Origin: Planomicrobium okeanokoites
GTDB taxonomy: Bacteria > Bacillota > Bacilli > Bacillales_A > Planococcaceae
DNA: 42,809 bases
Direction of reading: 5' to 3'
Assembly: GCF_003428875.1 (NCBI RefSeq)
Contig: NZ_QQRS01000014.1
Location: forward strand, 1 to 42,809
Shown here: piece after piece, positions 33,022 to 42,632 of the stretch
Layout of the letters: each line of letters begins with the position of its first letter
Position numbering within the stretch: the first letter of the stretch is position 1
Position numbers and translations under genes: made by a program
The notes under the pieces: model-generated
The model's input: only the letters and a program-made list of their open reading frames with translations
What the model was told of the DNA's origin: nothing
Database searches by the model: none

Positions 33022-34110
33022 TTAAAATTTTTTATATATGTCAATCAACTTTACACTTTCCGCTTCCCAATTATACTTTAATTCCACAGCTTTTCTTCCA
33101 TTCTTACCCATTTTCAAAGCGATTTCAGGATTTTCAAAAACATAGTTAATTGCATCAGCGATAGTTTGAGCATTTTCCGGATCTACACACAATCCACAAT
33201 CAGCATCCTCAATAATAGAACGCCACAAAGGAAAATCGGAACAAATTACAGGAATACTAGCTGACATGTATTCAAACATTTTATTTGGTTGAGCATTTAT
33301 ATGATTTGGCTCTGGTAAAAAGGTAACCATTCCTGCTTTTGAACGTGATAGTAAATTCTTTACTTCATCTCTACTGAGTATCCCTAAGTACTCTATATTT
33401 TCGCTTCTTTTCAAATCATTTTTTAAGTTCTCTGTGTTAATAGGGCCAGCAACTTTAATATTTCCCGAAATTAATCTTGCACTTTTTATAAGTTCTGACG
33501 AACCTCTAATGGGTACTAACCCTCCAACATAACTAACATAATTAATTTCAGTTTCCTGAGATATTTTGTCACTTGATTGAAGTTCTTTAAGTAAGGGATA
33601 ATTATTTACGTTAATGGTTCTGTCGTTAATTTTTTTAAATCGCTCCGTTATATATGGAGTTGCTGTTATTAAATAATCAAATTTTTTAGCCGCCCTATTT
33701 TCGTAATATTCAAAAATAGCCGATAAAGGCTTTCTTACCATTGGACTAATCCATTTTTTCGACAAAATTGCACGAGGTAAATCTTCATGAATATCATATA
33801 AAACTATCTTTTTATTTTTTTTTAGTTTAAGGGCAATCGGAATAAGCTCAGGATCATGAAAGTGATAGAGACTTGCGTTAATTTCTAAAGCTTTTTTATA
33901 TACAGTATCTACCGTTTTCGTCATTCTATTTAGTCTACTTCCGTCATTGACTTTGACACCATGAATTTGAACGCCATTAGAAGTAGAGTCTACTGCCCCG
34001 GGGACAATATAGTGAACTTCGAATCCTGCTTGAGCTAATGAAGTACATTCTTTTAAAAAAATTCTTGTATCATTTTCAGAATGTACAGAAGTAATATGAC
34101 AAATTTTCAT
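33022..34110 (-). CDS. Family 4 glycosyltransferase
   Basis: 362-aa GT-B enzyme. MKICHITSVHSENDTRIFLKEC is the N-terminal pattern of a common GT4 subgroup, followed by YHFHDPELIP; the C-terminal half has YVGGLVPIRGSSELIKSA and MFEYMSASIPVICSDFPLWRSIIEDADCG. Its ATG (34110) overlaps by ATGA with a TGA that ends the extended reading frame of the polymerase upstream, so the two genes were translationally coupled before the TAA arose in wzy. AAAAAGGAG supplies its own ribosome binding site. Confidence 0.9.
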   Translation of the reverse strand: MKICHITSVHSENDTRIFLKECTSLAQAGFEVHYIVPGAVDSTSNGVQIHGVKVNDGSRLNRMTKTVDTVYKKALEINASLYHFHDPELIPIALKLKKNKKIVLYDIHEDLPRAILSKKWISPMVRKPLSAIFEYYENRAAKKFDYLITATPYITERFKKINDRTINVNNYPLLKELQSSDKISQETEINYVSYVGGLVPIRGSSELIKSARLISGNIKVAGPINTENLKNDLKRSENIEYLGILSRDEVKNLLSRSKAGMVTFLPEPNHINAQPNKMFEYMSASIPVICSDFPLWRSIIEDADCGLCVDPENAQTIADAINYVFENPEIALKMGKNGRKAVELKYNWEAESVKLIDIYKKF

Positions 34111-35390
34111 TTTTTCTCCTTTTTATACAATAAATTCCCCATAATTAATAGGGTTAATAGTGAAACTAAAAAGCCATGAGTTAACAATGTAGTGAATAAT
34201 GCAGAGTTCACTAAAGAAAAAGCTGGTATGGCTATTAATGCTGAAATTAATTAAGAAGGAAGCATAGTTACAAAACTATCAAGTATTCTTAAAATCAATC
34301 CTAAAATAAACGCAAATAGGAACATTCCTAAAAATCCGAAATGACTATAAGCGTCACCTAGAAAACCTACATTTGGTCCAAAATCTCGATTCCAATACTC
34401 CCAAGATATTATTCTAGTAACGCTAGCTTGGTAAGGATATTCCAGAAAAGAACTAAAAATTGAATTTGATAAATTTATATAAGGATTATAGTCTTCTTTA
34501 AAAAAATCATAGTAAATTAAGTGTAAATTCGACGGAACAAAAAATTGTCTTCTAATAAACATTGAAGACCATTGATGATCATTATAAAAAATAAAAAATA
34601 AATAACTAAACATAAGAATCATGGTAATAGAAATTGTAGAATACAATAACAGGCTTTTTCTTTTAGCTAAAAAGTATAAACTCATAACTAAAACAGGAGC
34701 AAAAAGAAAAGATTTGAAATTTGTCATTCCAAATAATAGAAGTTGTAATACTATTGCTAGAATTATTATATTTCTATTCTTTTTAAACAGCCCCCACACC
34801 AGTGCCCCCATATTAAAGGAATTTCCAACCCACGTTATGAAATATCCGAGAAGTGGTCCTTTAGCAGCCATCGTTACATACTCTGCTCGAACGTCATAAA
34901 CTTCTTTTAGATTGAAATTAAAACGAGTAAGTCCACCGGTAAAGATTAAATATGAATAAACATAAATGTAAATAAGAATTATACCTAGTAGTAATGTATT
35001 CATTAAACTTGCATGTAAAATTCTAAACTTCAAAATAGGAAAATACATTATTTGTAAGATGATAAGTATAAAACTGATAACAATCGCTGCTACATAGTAA
35101 TTATCAGCATCTTGGTATGCGTATAATGTTAAAATTGGAACAATAATGGATAAAAACAGTATAAGTATTACAACTCTGCTTGGCTTATTTGGTTGATTTA
35201 TAAGTGGGATTACAAAAATACTTACTATGACTAAAAGTATGTACGAATATAGGTGTTTTTCAGAAGAGTAGTTTAAATAAAATAAATCTCCCATAAAGTA
35301 CTTTGAAACGTAGACAAAATAAAGATAATCAAAAATAGCTTTCAAAAAAATTATTGATAAAAATTGAATGAAGTAATTTATTTTATGCAT
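34107..35390 (-). pseudogene. Wzy polysaccharide polymerase with in-frame TAA
   Basis: Polytopic membrane protein with about ten hydrophobic segments, O-antigen polymerase type; the large loop near residues 280-345 includes FFVPSNLHLIYYDFF and NVGFLGDAYSHFGFLG. The frame from ATG 35390 meets TAA at 34253-34251 after 379 residues (ending VTMLPS). In the same frame it then continues for 47 codons of plainly membrane-like sequence (LISALIAIPAFSLVNSALFT... to LLYKKEKK) and ends at TGA 34109-34107, overlapping the next ATG as ATGA. The intact gene would encode about 427 aa. It is a nonsense mutation, a sequencing error, or tolerated loss of the last two membrane helices. The ribosome binding site is weak. 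Confidence 0.82.
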
Positions 35391-35428
35391 AACATCACAT
35401 TTCTTTAATTTTATTTGCTAGCGCTTTA

Positions 35429-36757
35429 TTATTTAAAATCATCATTAATTATAAATTTATGTTTCTTATTATTTTCACTAAACCCTTTACTATCATCTAA
35501 ATAGTTAAAGTCGATTTTAATTTCATTAACATGTTCTTTTAAAGAATTTGAAATAAAAAGTTCTTGCGACATATCGTATTTTTCCCCCTTTACAACATTT
35601 ATCTTTACACTGTCTTTTCCAGTCTGTATAATTTGATAACTTTCAATATCAATTTTCCCCATAAGAACTGTTAATACCGGACTACCAATATATGTCTCAT
35701 TGATTTTTAAATAGTCAGTAGTTCTTCCTGCAATGCCTTTTAAAAGTGGTCTCTTACAGCCACATTTGCAATCTTCTATATAAATTTCTCCCAAATCTCC
35801 AGTATCATATCTTATTAAAGGCATAGCGTAATTAAATAAATTTGTAGCTAATATTTTTCCTTCTTCCCCAATAATTTGATCTGTGCCATCATCGTTGGTA
35901 ACTTCTAAAATCGCCCGTTCAAAGTCAATGTGCATCCCATTATGATAATTGCACTCGAAGGCCGTAATACCACCGTCATTTAAACCATAATTATCAAAGA
36001 CTTTAGCTTTAAATACTGATTCAATAATATTTCGTTGATTAGGCATTAACTTTTCTGAAGTCGAAAAAATTGCTTGAATTTGAAATTCTAATTGCATATT
36101 GTTATCTCGTAAATAAGATGCAAATAAAAATAATGAACTAGCGTATCCTCTTAAAAATTTCGGTTTTTTCTTATTTATGTCTCGAAAAAATGCTTCAAAA
36201 TCTTTTTCATTCATTCCATAAGAAGAAAAATGGTTGAAGTTCATTAGCCAGTCTTGAATTTTCGACTTTAAGGATTGCGTATTCGAAGTTAGAGAGGAAC
36301 CAGCTATTATGGACATTGAATCTCCTAATTGATAATTCCCAAATTCAAAACCTCTTAATAATAAGGCTACACCTTTAGAGTAATCTGTCTCACTCATTAA
36401 AAACTTTAAAGGAACCCCAGTAGAGCCACCTGTAGAACCTTTAACTATTTTTTCATTATAATTTTTTGGAATAAATAGTTCTGGATTTTTCTTTATAATT
36501 TCTTTAGTCAAAATAGGCAGCTTAATTAAGTCTTTAGTTGTTTGAATATCACTAACTTTTAAGTTCAATTCGCGAAATAAATTACTATAATAAGGTATTT
36601 CCTTAACTACATAAGAAATCAATTCTTTCAATTTTATATTTTGATATTCCTTTTGTCCATTTCTATCAAGACTTTCTAGCTTTTTTATTTCTTTATATGC
36701 CTTGATAACTTTTGGTCGCTTAATGTAGTATGCTGTTATAAATTTTAATTTGTTCAT
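35429..36757 (-). CDS. CapK/phenylacetate-CoA-ligase-like adenylate-forming enzyme
   Basis: 442 aa, adenylate-forming superfamily. The phosphate-binding loop is KGSTGGSTGVPLKF (about residue 107), then FDNYGLNDGG and a C-terminal GRTTDYLKI. A CKCGC cysteine cluster (about residue 337) may bind zinc as in related ligases. CapK-like proteins recur in capsule loci but their acyl/aminoacyl substrate is unknown; activation of a carboxylate used to decorate the glycan is the likely role (inference). Between the flippase (10 bp) and polymerase (38 bp) in the operon. Confidence 0.82.
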   Translation of the reverse strand: MNKLKFITAYYIKRPKVIKAYKEIKKLESLDRNGQKEYQNIKLKELISYVVKEIPYYSNLFRELNLKVSDIQTTKDLIKLPILTKEIIKKNPELFIPKNYNEKIVKGSTGGSTGVPLKFLMSETDYSKGVALLLRGFEFGNYQLGDSMSIIAGSSLTSNTQSLKSKIQDWLMNFNHFSSYGMNEKDFEAFFRDINKKKPKFLRGYASSLFLFASYLRDNNMQLEFQIQAIFSTSEKLMPNQRNIIESVFKAKVFDNYGLNDGGITAFECNYHNGMHIDFERAILEVTNDDGTDQIIGEEGKILATNLFNYAMPLIRYDTGDLGEIYIEDCKCGCKRPLLKGIAGRTTDYLKINETYIGSPVLTVLMGKIDIESYQIIQTGKDSVKINVVKGEKYDMSQELFISNSLKEHVNEIKIDFNYLDDSKGFSENNKKHKFIINDDFK

Positions 36758-36767
36758 GCTAACTCCT

Positions 36768-38210
36768 TTATTTATTATATTTTGAGAGCTTAACTTCGTT
36801 TAATCTTTTTTGGAATCTAATTAAGAAAAAAGTAATTATAATTAAGAAACTTAAGGTTATTAGCAAAATCGAGTTGCTATTTATAATTTTAAATAAAGAA
36901 ATTATAAATATGAAAGGTAAACCAATGAGACTTTCTATAATAAGTACTGCAATAGTCGTCCGAATTTTTGTTCCAGTCTTTTTCAATAACCAAGTTATTT
37001 GAATAAACCAAAGTATTGCGCCGGTGATTCCAAACATCGCAATGGTGAGGAGATCATTTCCAATTGTTCCTCCTATAGCTAGCACAGCAACCCGACTTAT
37101 AAATAGTACTAAATTAAAAAACAGACTCTCCTTTTGGAGCTCAAGAATGGTGAAAATATGAGATAAAGGAGAGGAGATAAATACAAACAACAACCAAGTA
37201 GCAATTAGCTGAACATAAATACCTGCTTTAACCCATTCAGAACCGAAAATAATCATAAATAATTCGGGCGATATTATCGCTACTACTATAATTGGAACCA
37301 AACCTATACTTAAAAGTGTTTTAAAAATTTGCAAACTAAAAATTTCAAGTTTATTATCATGACTTTTTTCAACAGCTTTTTGTAAATAAGGTTGTGCAAT
37401 TGCATTTCCTACTATAGAAATTGGCGCTGCTAAGACACGGTTTGCTAAAGTATAATACCCTACTATAGTTGGATTGAAATAGAAAGCTAACATAAATAGA
37501 GGCAATTGAACTGAGAGCGTATTTAAAAGAGCCGAACCAGAATAGAATAGAGGAAACCTTTTATACCTAATTAACATTTTTTTTAAATTTAACTTAGTTA
37601 TAAATCCCTTATTCTCTTTTAATTTATTGATTGAAGTATATCCCATTTTCAAAACTGCAACGAGTTGACCCACAACTTGTGCTGTTATCAATATCAAAGA
37701 GCTTCCACCTAAGAAACCCCCTCCAATTTGATAGGTTACTATGGTTGAAGATCTATAATATTGAGTTGCAGCTATTAACTTAAAATCCTGGTTTCGAATA
37801 TTCCAATTCGATAACGCTTGAAATATACCTAAAAGTAGCACCGCAACTGGAAATAACCAGACATAAGTCGCAAAGTGTTCATCAATAAACTTTATTTCCA
37901 TGGTATTGTGCACAACTACAATTGCTGTCATCAGTACAGCACTAAAACTCATAGCAAATAATATTGATAATGCAAATATATTTACAGCATCTTCCTCTTT
38001 CTTGGGGAGAGCTATTGCGAGTTCATATTTAAAACTTGCAATAACAGAAAAAACTCCAAGCAATGCAATAAACAATCCAAGTTCACCAAATTCTTCAGGT
38101 GTATATAAGCGTGTCAAAATCGGAGATGCTAATATTGGAAGAATTTGAGCAAAAGCAGTTCCAGTTATTAGTGTTATAACATTTTTAGAAAAAGATCTTT
38201 TTTCACCCAC
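36768..38210 (-). CDS. Wzx-type oligosaccharide flippase
   Basis: 480-aa membrane protein of the polysaccharide transporter (PST) family, about 12-14 hydrophobic segments. The N-terminal FSKNVITLITGTAFAQILPILASPILTRLYTPEEFGELGLF is a clear PST/Wzx signature. It would translocate the lipid-linked repeat unit made by this operon. It differs in type from the MurJ-like flippase at 2536, so the window holds two independent Wzx-type exporters. Confidence 0.93.
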   Translation of the reverse strand: MGEKRSFSKNVITLITGTAFAQILPILASPILTRLYTPEEFGELGLFIALLGVFSVIASFKYELAIALPKKEEDAVNIFALSILFAMSFSAVLMTAIVVVHNTMEIKFIDEHFATYVWLFPVAVLLLGIFQALSNWNIRNQDFKLIAATQYYRSSTIVTYQIGGGFLGGSSLILITAQVVGQLVAVLKMGYTSINKLKENKGFITKLNLKKMLIRYKRFPLFYSGSALLNTLSVQLPLFMLAFYFNPTIVGYYTLANRVLAAPISIVGNAIAQPYLQKAVEKSHDNKLEIFSLQIFKTLLSIGLVPIIVVAIISPELFMIIFGSEWVKAGIYVQLIATWLLFVFISSPLSHIFTILELQKESLFFNLVLFISRVAVLAIGGTIGNDLLTIAMFGITGAILWFIQITWLLKKTGTKIRTTIAVLIIESLIGLPFIFIISLFKIINSNSILLITLSFLIIITFFLIRFQKRLNEVKLSKYNK

Positions 38211-38254
38211 AATTTATCCTTCCAATCTATTAACACTGAATCTTAGATCGATTA

Positions 38255-39577
38255 TTATAATTTATAATAATTGTCGTTAGAAACGCCGGTATTACGCGTA
38301 TCTAAGATAATTTTGCTATTTTCACCAATCTTTTCATAGTCAAAGGCGCTATGATTAGTAGCAATCAAGACTAAATCAGTTGAATTTAACTTATCAGCAG
38401 ACAATTCAACAGTTCGTATTAACTCACCGTGCAACTTGAAATCGGCTATATAAGGATCAACAACTTCCCATTTGCAGCCTGTACTTGTAAGCCTATCCAG
38501 TATAGGTAGTACTGGGGATTCTCTGTAATCGTCGATATCTTTTTTATATGCTACTCCAAGAACTAAAATTTTTGAGCCGTTTAATGCTTTCCCCTGAGTA
38601 TTTAAAATTTCAGCGCAACGTTGTACTACAAAATCAGGCATACTATCATTAATCTCTCCAGCAGTTTCAATTAACTTTGTATGGTAATTATATTCACGTG
38701 CTTTCCAAGTTAAATACCAAGGGTCTATTGGAATACAGTGTCCTCCTAATCCTGGTCCTGGATAAAACGGCATGAACCCATAAGGTTTAGTGGCCGCAGC
38801 ATCAATTACTTCCCATACATCAATACCCATTTTGTGACAAAGAATTGCCATTTCGTTAGCTAATGCTACATTAATGTTTCTAAAAGTATTTTCTAAAAGT
38901 TTTTCCATTTCTGCTACTGCTGGGCTTGAAACTTCATGGACATCGCCTTCAAGTACTGCTCTGTACATAGCAGCCGCAACTTTAGTGCAGCTTTCTGTAA
39001 TTCCACCGACAACTTTAGGCGTGTTTTTTGTATTGAAATCTTTATTACCGGGATCTACTCGCTCTGGAGAATATGCTAAAAAGAAATCCTCTCCACAAAT
39101 CATTCCTGAAGATTCTAAAATTGGTTTAATCAATTCTTCTGTGGTACCTGGATACGTGGTACTTTCCAAAACTATTAATGTTCCTTTAGTAAAGTTAGCT
39201 GCAATTGCTTTTGCTGAACTTTCTACATAATTCATATTCGGCTGCTTGTAAATATCTAAAGGTGTTGGGACACAAATGGCTACAGCATCCACTTCTTTTA
39301 TAAAAGAATAATCAGTAGTAGCTTTTAATTTTCCGGAAGCTACCAGTGACTCCAAATCAGCAGGCAATACATCACCAATATAGTTTATTCCCTCGTTTAC
39401 ATTGCTTACTTTTTCTTCTTGAACATCAAAACCGATAACATTGAATCCCGCTTTCGCTTTTTCCACTGCTAAAGGCAATCCTACATAACCCAGACCTACA
39501 ACTCCGATTGTTGCATTTTTAGTATTAAGCTTTTCAATTAGTATCATTTCTAATTTTTCTAATGTGTTTTGTTTCAT
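38255..39577 (-). CDS. UDP-GlcNAc 6-dehydrogenase (WbpA-like)
   Basis: 440 aa. GVVGLGYVGLPLAVEKAKAGF (NAD site), LESTTYPGTTEE, YSPERVDPGN and the catalytic Cys in GLGGHCIPIDPWYLTWKA place it in the UDP-HexNAc 6-dehydrogenase family (WbpA). AGAGGAG precedes ATG 39577; a second ATG at 39544 lies closer to the Rossmann fold. Followed upstream by the WbpB-like oxidoreductase, giving the first two steps towards UDP-ManNAc3NAcA. Paralogue of the enzyme at 7313. Confidence 0.92.
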   Translation of the reverse strand: MKQNTLEKLEMILIEKLNTKNATIGVVGLGYVGLPLAVEKAKAGFNVIGFDVQEEKVSNVNEGINYIGDVLPADLESLVASGKLKATTDYSFIKEVDAVAICVPTPLDIYKQPNMNYVESSAKAIAANFTKGTLIVLESTTYPGTTEELIKPILESSGMICGEDFFLAYSPERVDPGNKDFNTKNTPKVVGGITESCTKVAAAMYRAVLEGDVHEVSSPAVAEMEKLLENTFRNINVALANEMAILCHKMGIDVWEVIDAAATKPYGFMPFYPGPGLGGHCIPIDPWYLTWKAREYNYHTKLIETAGEINDSMPDFVVQRCAEILNTQGKALNGSKILVLGVAYKKDIDDYRESPVLPILDRLTSTGCKWEVVDPYIADFKLHGELIRTVELSADKLNSTDLVLIATNHSAFDYEKIGENSKIILDTRNTGVSNDNYYKL

Positions 39578-39603
39578 ATAATTACTCCTCTAGTTTCTAA
39601 GTT

Positions 39604-40614
39604 TTAAATACTTATTATTTTTTTTGATTCAGCAGATTCATAAAATGCTAGAACCAGCTTTAATGCATTTTTACCGTCTTCTCCTGTTACAGCCGGATCA
39701 ATGTTATTCTCTAGAGCAAATATCATTTCTTCAATAATTCTTTGATGTCCTGGGGTTCCCCAAGGATCTGATTCTACTTTTTCAATTATTAATTTCATAT
39801 CAGATTCTGATAAATCTTGTATTTCAAGATGTTCAAAGTACAAAGCATTAGATCCGCCGATTTTTAATGTACCCTTTTCCCCGAAAATTGTAATGGACTC
39901 TTCGAAATTTTTAGGATAAACAGTAGTCGCAGCTTGGACATTAGCTATGGCACCATTTTCAAATCGAATAACTCCTGTCGAAACATCTTCCGCTTCAATA
40001 TTCCGTAATCTTGTAGCTTCCATACTGAAAATTTCAGCAGGTGTTCCCATAAACCAGAGCAGCAAATCCAAATTATGTATAGCTTGATTCATTAACACTC
40101 CACCGTCATGAGTTTTAGTTCCACGCCAAGGTGCTTGATTGTAATATTCCTGCCCACGATTCCAGTTAACTATGCAATTAGCATGACTGATTTTTCCTAG
40201 CAAATTCTGATCGAGGATTTTTTTTGTTTCTTGGACAGCTGTTCTAAATCTATTGGGGTGTACAATTGTGAGTTTCACATCATTCTCTTTAGCTGCATTA
40301 ATTATTCGATCTGTTTCCTCTAAAGTCATTGCAATAGGTTTCTCTAACACAATATGTTTTTTAGCCGCTGCTACTTCTTCTGCTATGACTGCATGCAATC
40401 CACTAGGAGTACATATGCATACCACATCAATATTCTTATCTTTCAGCATTTCAACTGAATCTAAATACGGCTTAGCACCATATTCATTTTTATAAAACTC
40501 CATCGTTTCTGGAACTCTGTCACATACCGCAATTAATTCAGCATTAGATATATTTTTTATTGCTAATGCATGTTTTTTTGCAATAAAACCACAACCAATT
40601 ATAGCGAAATTCAT
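39604..40614 (-). CDS. Gfo/Idh/MocA oxidoreductase (WbpB-like)
   Basis: 336 aa. The Rossmann start AIIGCGFIAKKHALAI and the EKP motif (LEKPIAMTLEE) with the HDGGVLMNQAIHNLDLLLWFMG helix are characteristic of Gfo/Idh/MocA. In WbpB the enzyme oxidises C3 of UDP-GlcNAcA to a 3-keto sugar, consistent with the adjacent WbpA-like gene and the WbpE-like aminotransferase downstream. Other UDP-sugar 3-oxidations are possible. Tightly spaced on both sides (17 and 26 bp). Confidence 0.9.
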   Translation of the reverse strand: MNFAIIGCGFIAKKHALAIKNISNAELIAVCDRVPETMEFYKNEYGAKPYLDSVEMLKDKNIDVVCICTPSGLHAVIAEEVAAAKKHIVLEKPIAMTLEETDRIINAAKENDVKLTIVHPNRFRTAVQETKKILDQNLLGKISHANCIVNWNRGQEYYNQAPWRGTKTHDGGVLMNQAIHNLDLLLWFMGTPAEIFSMEATRLRNIEAEDVSTGVIRFENGAIANVQAATTVYPKNFEESITIFGEKGTLKIGGSNALYFEHLEIQDLSESDMKLIIEKVESDPWGTPGHQRIIEEMIFALENNIDPAVTGEDGKNALKLVLAFYESAESKKIISI

Positions 40615-40631
40615 AATTATCCCTCTGTTTC

Positions 40632-42464
40632 TTATAATTTTATAGCTACTCTATCTGAACTTACATTCTTTCTATTAGCTAAACTAATTAGTACATCTTT
40701 AACTTCTTCGCTGCTCATATTAGGCAGTTTTTCAAGTAACAGCGTTAATTCAAGCTCTGCTGCCGGATTCGCTCTCCCGACATAAATCTTCGGAAACACC
40801 ATCTCGCTCTGGATTTCGTCCTCATTCAGCAGTTCTTCAAATAGCTTCTCCCCAGGACGGATCCCCGTCTCTTTGATCGGTATATCCAACTCTGTATACC
40901 CAGATAATCGGATTAAATTACGCGCAAGATCAACAATCTTAACAGGTTCGCCCATATCCAACACGAAGACTTCCCCGCCCTCTGCTAACGTACCTGCCTG
41001 TATTACGAGACGGGACGCTTCGGGAATTGTCATGAAATAACGGGTCATCTTACTGTCTGTGATAGTAACCGGACCACCTGCTGCAATTTGCTTCTTGAAA
41101 AGCGGAATAACCGATCCCCTTGAACCAAGTACGTTACCGAATCTGACGGCTGCAAATTTAGTCTCACTGCGTTTTGCTAAGTTTTGTACAAGCATTTCAG
41201 CAAAACGCTTCGTCGCTCCCATTACATTCGGCGGGTTAACGGCTTTATCAGTAGAAACCATTACGAAGTTTTTGACCCCACTGATATGGGCTGCATCCGC
41301 AACATTCTTCGTCCCAAAGATATTGTTCTTGACCGCTTCCATTGGATTTCCTTCCATTAAAGGAACATGTTTATGCGCTGCGGCGTGATAAACTACATCC
41401 GGCTTGTACTGCTCCATAATTGTAAACATCCGGTCTCTGTCTTGTACATCCGCGATAATCGGAATGATTTCAGTGTCAGGAGTCAGCTTTTTGCGCAACT
41501 CCATATCAATCAGGTAGATCGAGTTTTCACCATGTCCGAGAAGAAGAAGTTTCTTCGGACCAAAGCGCATAATCTGTCTGGAGATTTCGGATCCGATCGA
41601 ACCGCCTGCACCAGTTACCAGAATCGTCTTACCCGTTAACTGGTTCGCGATTTTATTCATATCTAACTGCACTTCATCGCGCCCGAGAAGATCTTCGATT
41701 TTGACATCGTGCATATCCGTTACAGAAACTTTTCCGGTCATGATATCTTCAATCATCGGAATTGTTTGAGTATGGATACCTGTATCGACGCAGCGCTTCA
41801 TAAGCTCGGCGCTTTCCTGTCTGCTCATGGATGGAATCGCCACGATAATCCTTTCGATTTCATTGTCTTTAACAATTTCTTCGATAGAGTCGGTGCCTGA
41901 GTTCGCTACGCGGATGCCATGAATTTCATAACCATGCTTTTTGACGTCATCATCCAAATAAATGACAGGTACTAAACCGTTTTCCGGATTGGTCAATAAT
42001 TGTCTTGCTACCATCTGCCCTGCTTGACCGGCTCCAATAATCATGGTTGGCTTTAAATCACCTGTTTTCACACGGTACTTCGAATCCCTGAAAATTCTCC
42101 AGGACAAACGAGATCCTCCGATTAATAAGAGATGAAGCATCCATGTAATTGCCAAAGCGCGCCACAATACTTCACCTTTAAAAAGAAACTGAACTATACC
42201 CACAGCAAGAATTGAAAAGCCCACAGCTTTAAAAATCAGCTTCAATTCACCGATTGAAGCATATTCCCATACTTTACGATAAAGGCCGAAATAAGTTGCA
42301 AAAGCGTGATGGGCTGCAAAAATCGTAATAGCGCTTGCTATCAGGAAAGGCCTTTCGAAGGGATTGACTAGCGGGTGGAGGAGGAAATAACCGATAAAAA
42401 TAGAGAAAAATACAATTAAAGAGTCCACCACAGCGAGTAATGATGTTCGGTTTTTCAAAGACAT
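40632..42464 (-). CDS. epsC: EpsC/CapD-like UDP-GlcNAc 4,6-dehydratase
   Basis: 610-aa membrane-bound dehydratase. Four hydrophobic segments (about 1-115), a first Rossmann-like CoA-binding domain (IIGAGQAGQMVARQLL), then the catalytic SDR domain from about 280 with VTGAGGSIGSEISRQI, VYHAAAHKHVPLME and VSTDKAVNPPNVMGATKR. Met where short SDRs have Tyr (VMGATK) is the known feature of the WbpM/PglF long dehydratases. It makes the 4-keto intermediate used by EpsN/EpsM. Base composition is visibly more GC-rich than the adjoining operon genes. First complete gene of the operon. Confidence 0.93.
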   Translation of the reverse strand: MSLKNRTSLLAVVDSLIVFFSIFIGYFLLHPLVNPFERPFLIASAITIFAAHHAFATYFGLYRKVWEYASIGELKLIFKAVGFSILAVGIVQFLFKGEVLWRALAITWMLHLLLIGGSRLSWRIFRDSKYRVKTGDLKPTMIIGAGQAGQMVARQLLTNPENGLVPVIYLDDDVKKHGYEIHGIRVANSGTDSIEEIVKDNEIERIIVAIPSMSRQESAELMKRCVDTGIHTQTIPMIEDIMTGKVSVTDMHDVKIEDLLGRDEVQLDMNKIANQLTGKTILVTGAGGSIGSEISRQIMRFGPKKLLLLGHGENSIYLIDMELRKKLTPDTEIIPIIADVQDRDRMFTIMEQYKPDVVYHAAAHKHVPLMEGNPMEAVKNNIFGTKNVADAAHISGVKNFVMVSTDKAVNPPNVMGATKRFAEMLVQNLAKRSETKFAAVRFGNVLGSRGSVIPLFKKQIAAGGPVTITDSKMTRYFMTIPEASRLVIQAGTLAEGGEVFVLDMGEPVKIVDLARNLIRLSGYTELDIPIKETGIRPGEKLFEELLNEDEIQSEMVFPKIYVGRANPAAELELTLLLEKLPNMSSEEVKDVLISLANRKNVSSDRVAIKL

Positions 42465-42605
42465 ACAATCGCTCTTTTCTGTTATGAAATAATATTTTTT
42501 TGCATAAACAGTGAATATATAACAAAAACTTAGTTTATCGTAACACGACTATTATCCTAAGTCACTGTCGAATTGTGTCGATTGTGTTGGGAAAATCCTA
42601 GAATG

Positions 42606-42632
42606 GGCTGAAAACGCTAGACATTTTCAGCC
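42606..42632. other. Perfect hairpin in the region before epsC
   Basis: GGCTGAAAA-N9-TTTTCAGCC, 9-bp arms, no T tract on either strand. It lies about 140 nt upstream of epsC in a 265-bp gap. It may be part of an RNA leader or an operator. Nearby, TGTCGA occurs twice 10 bp apart (42567-42582). Confidence 0.5.
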
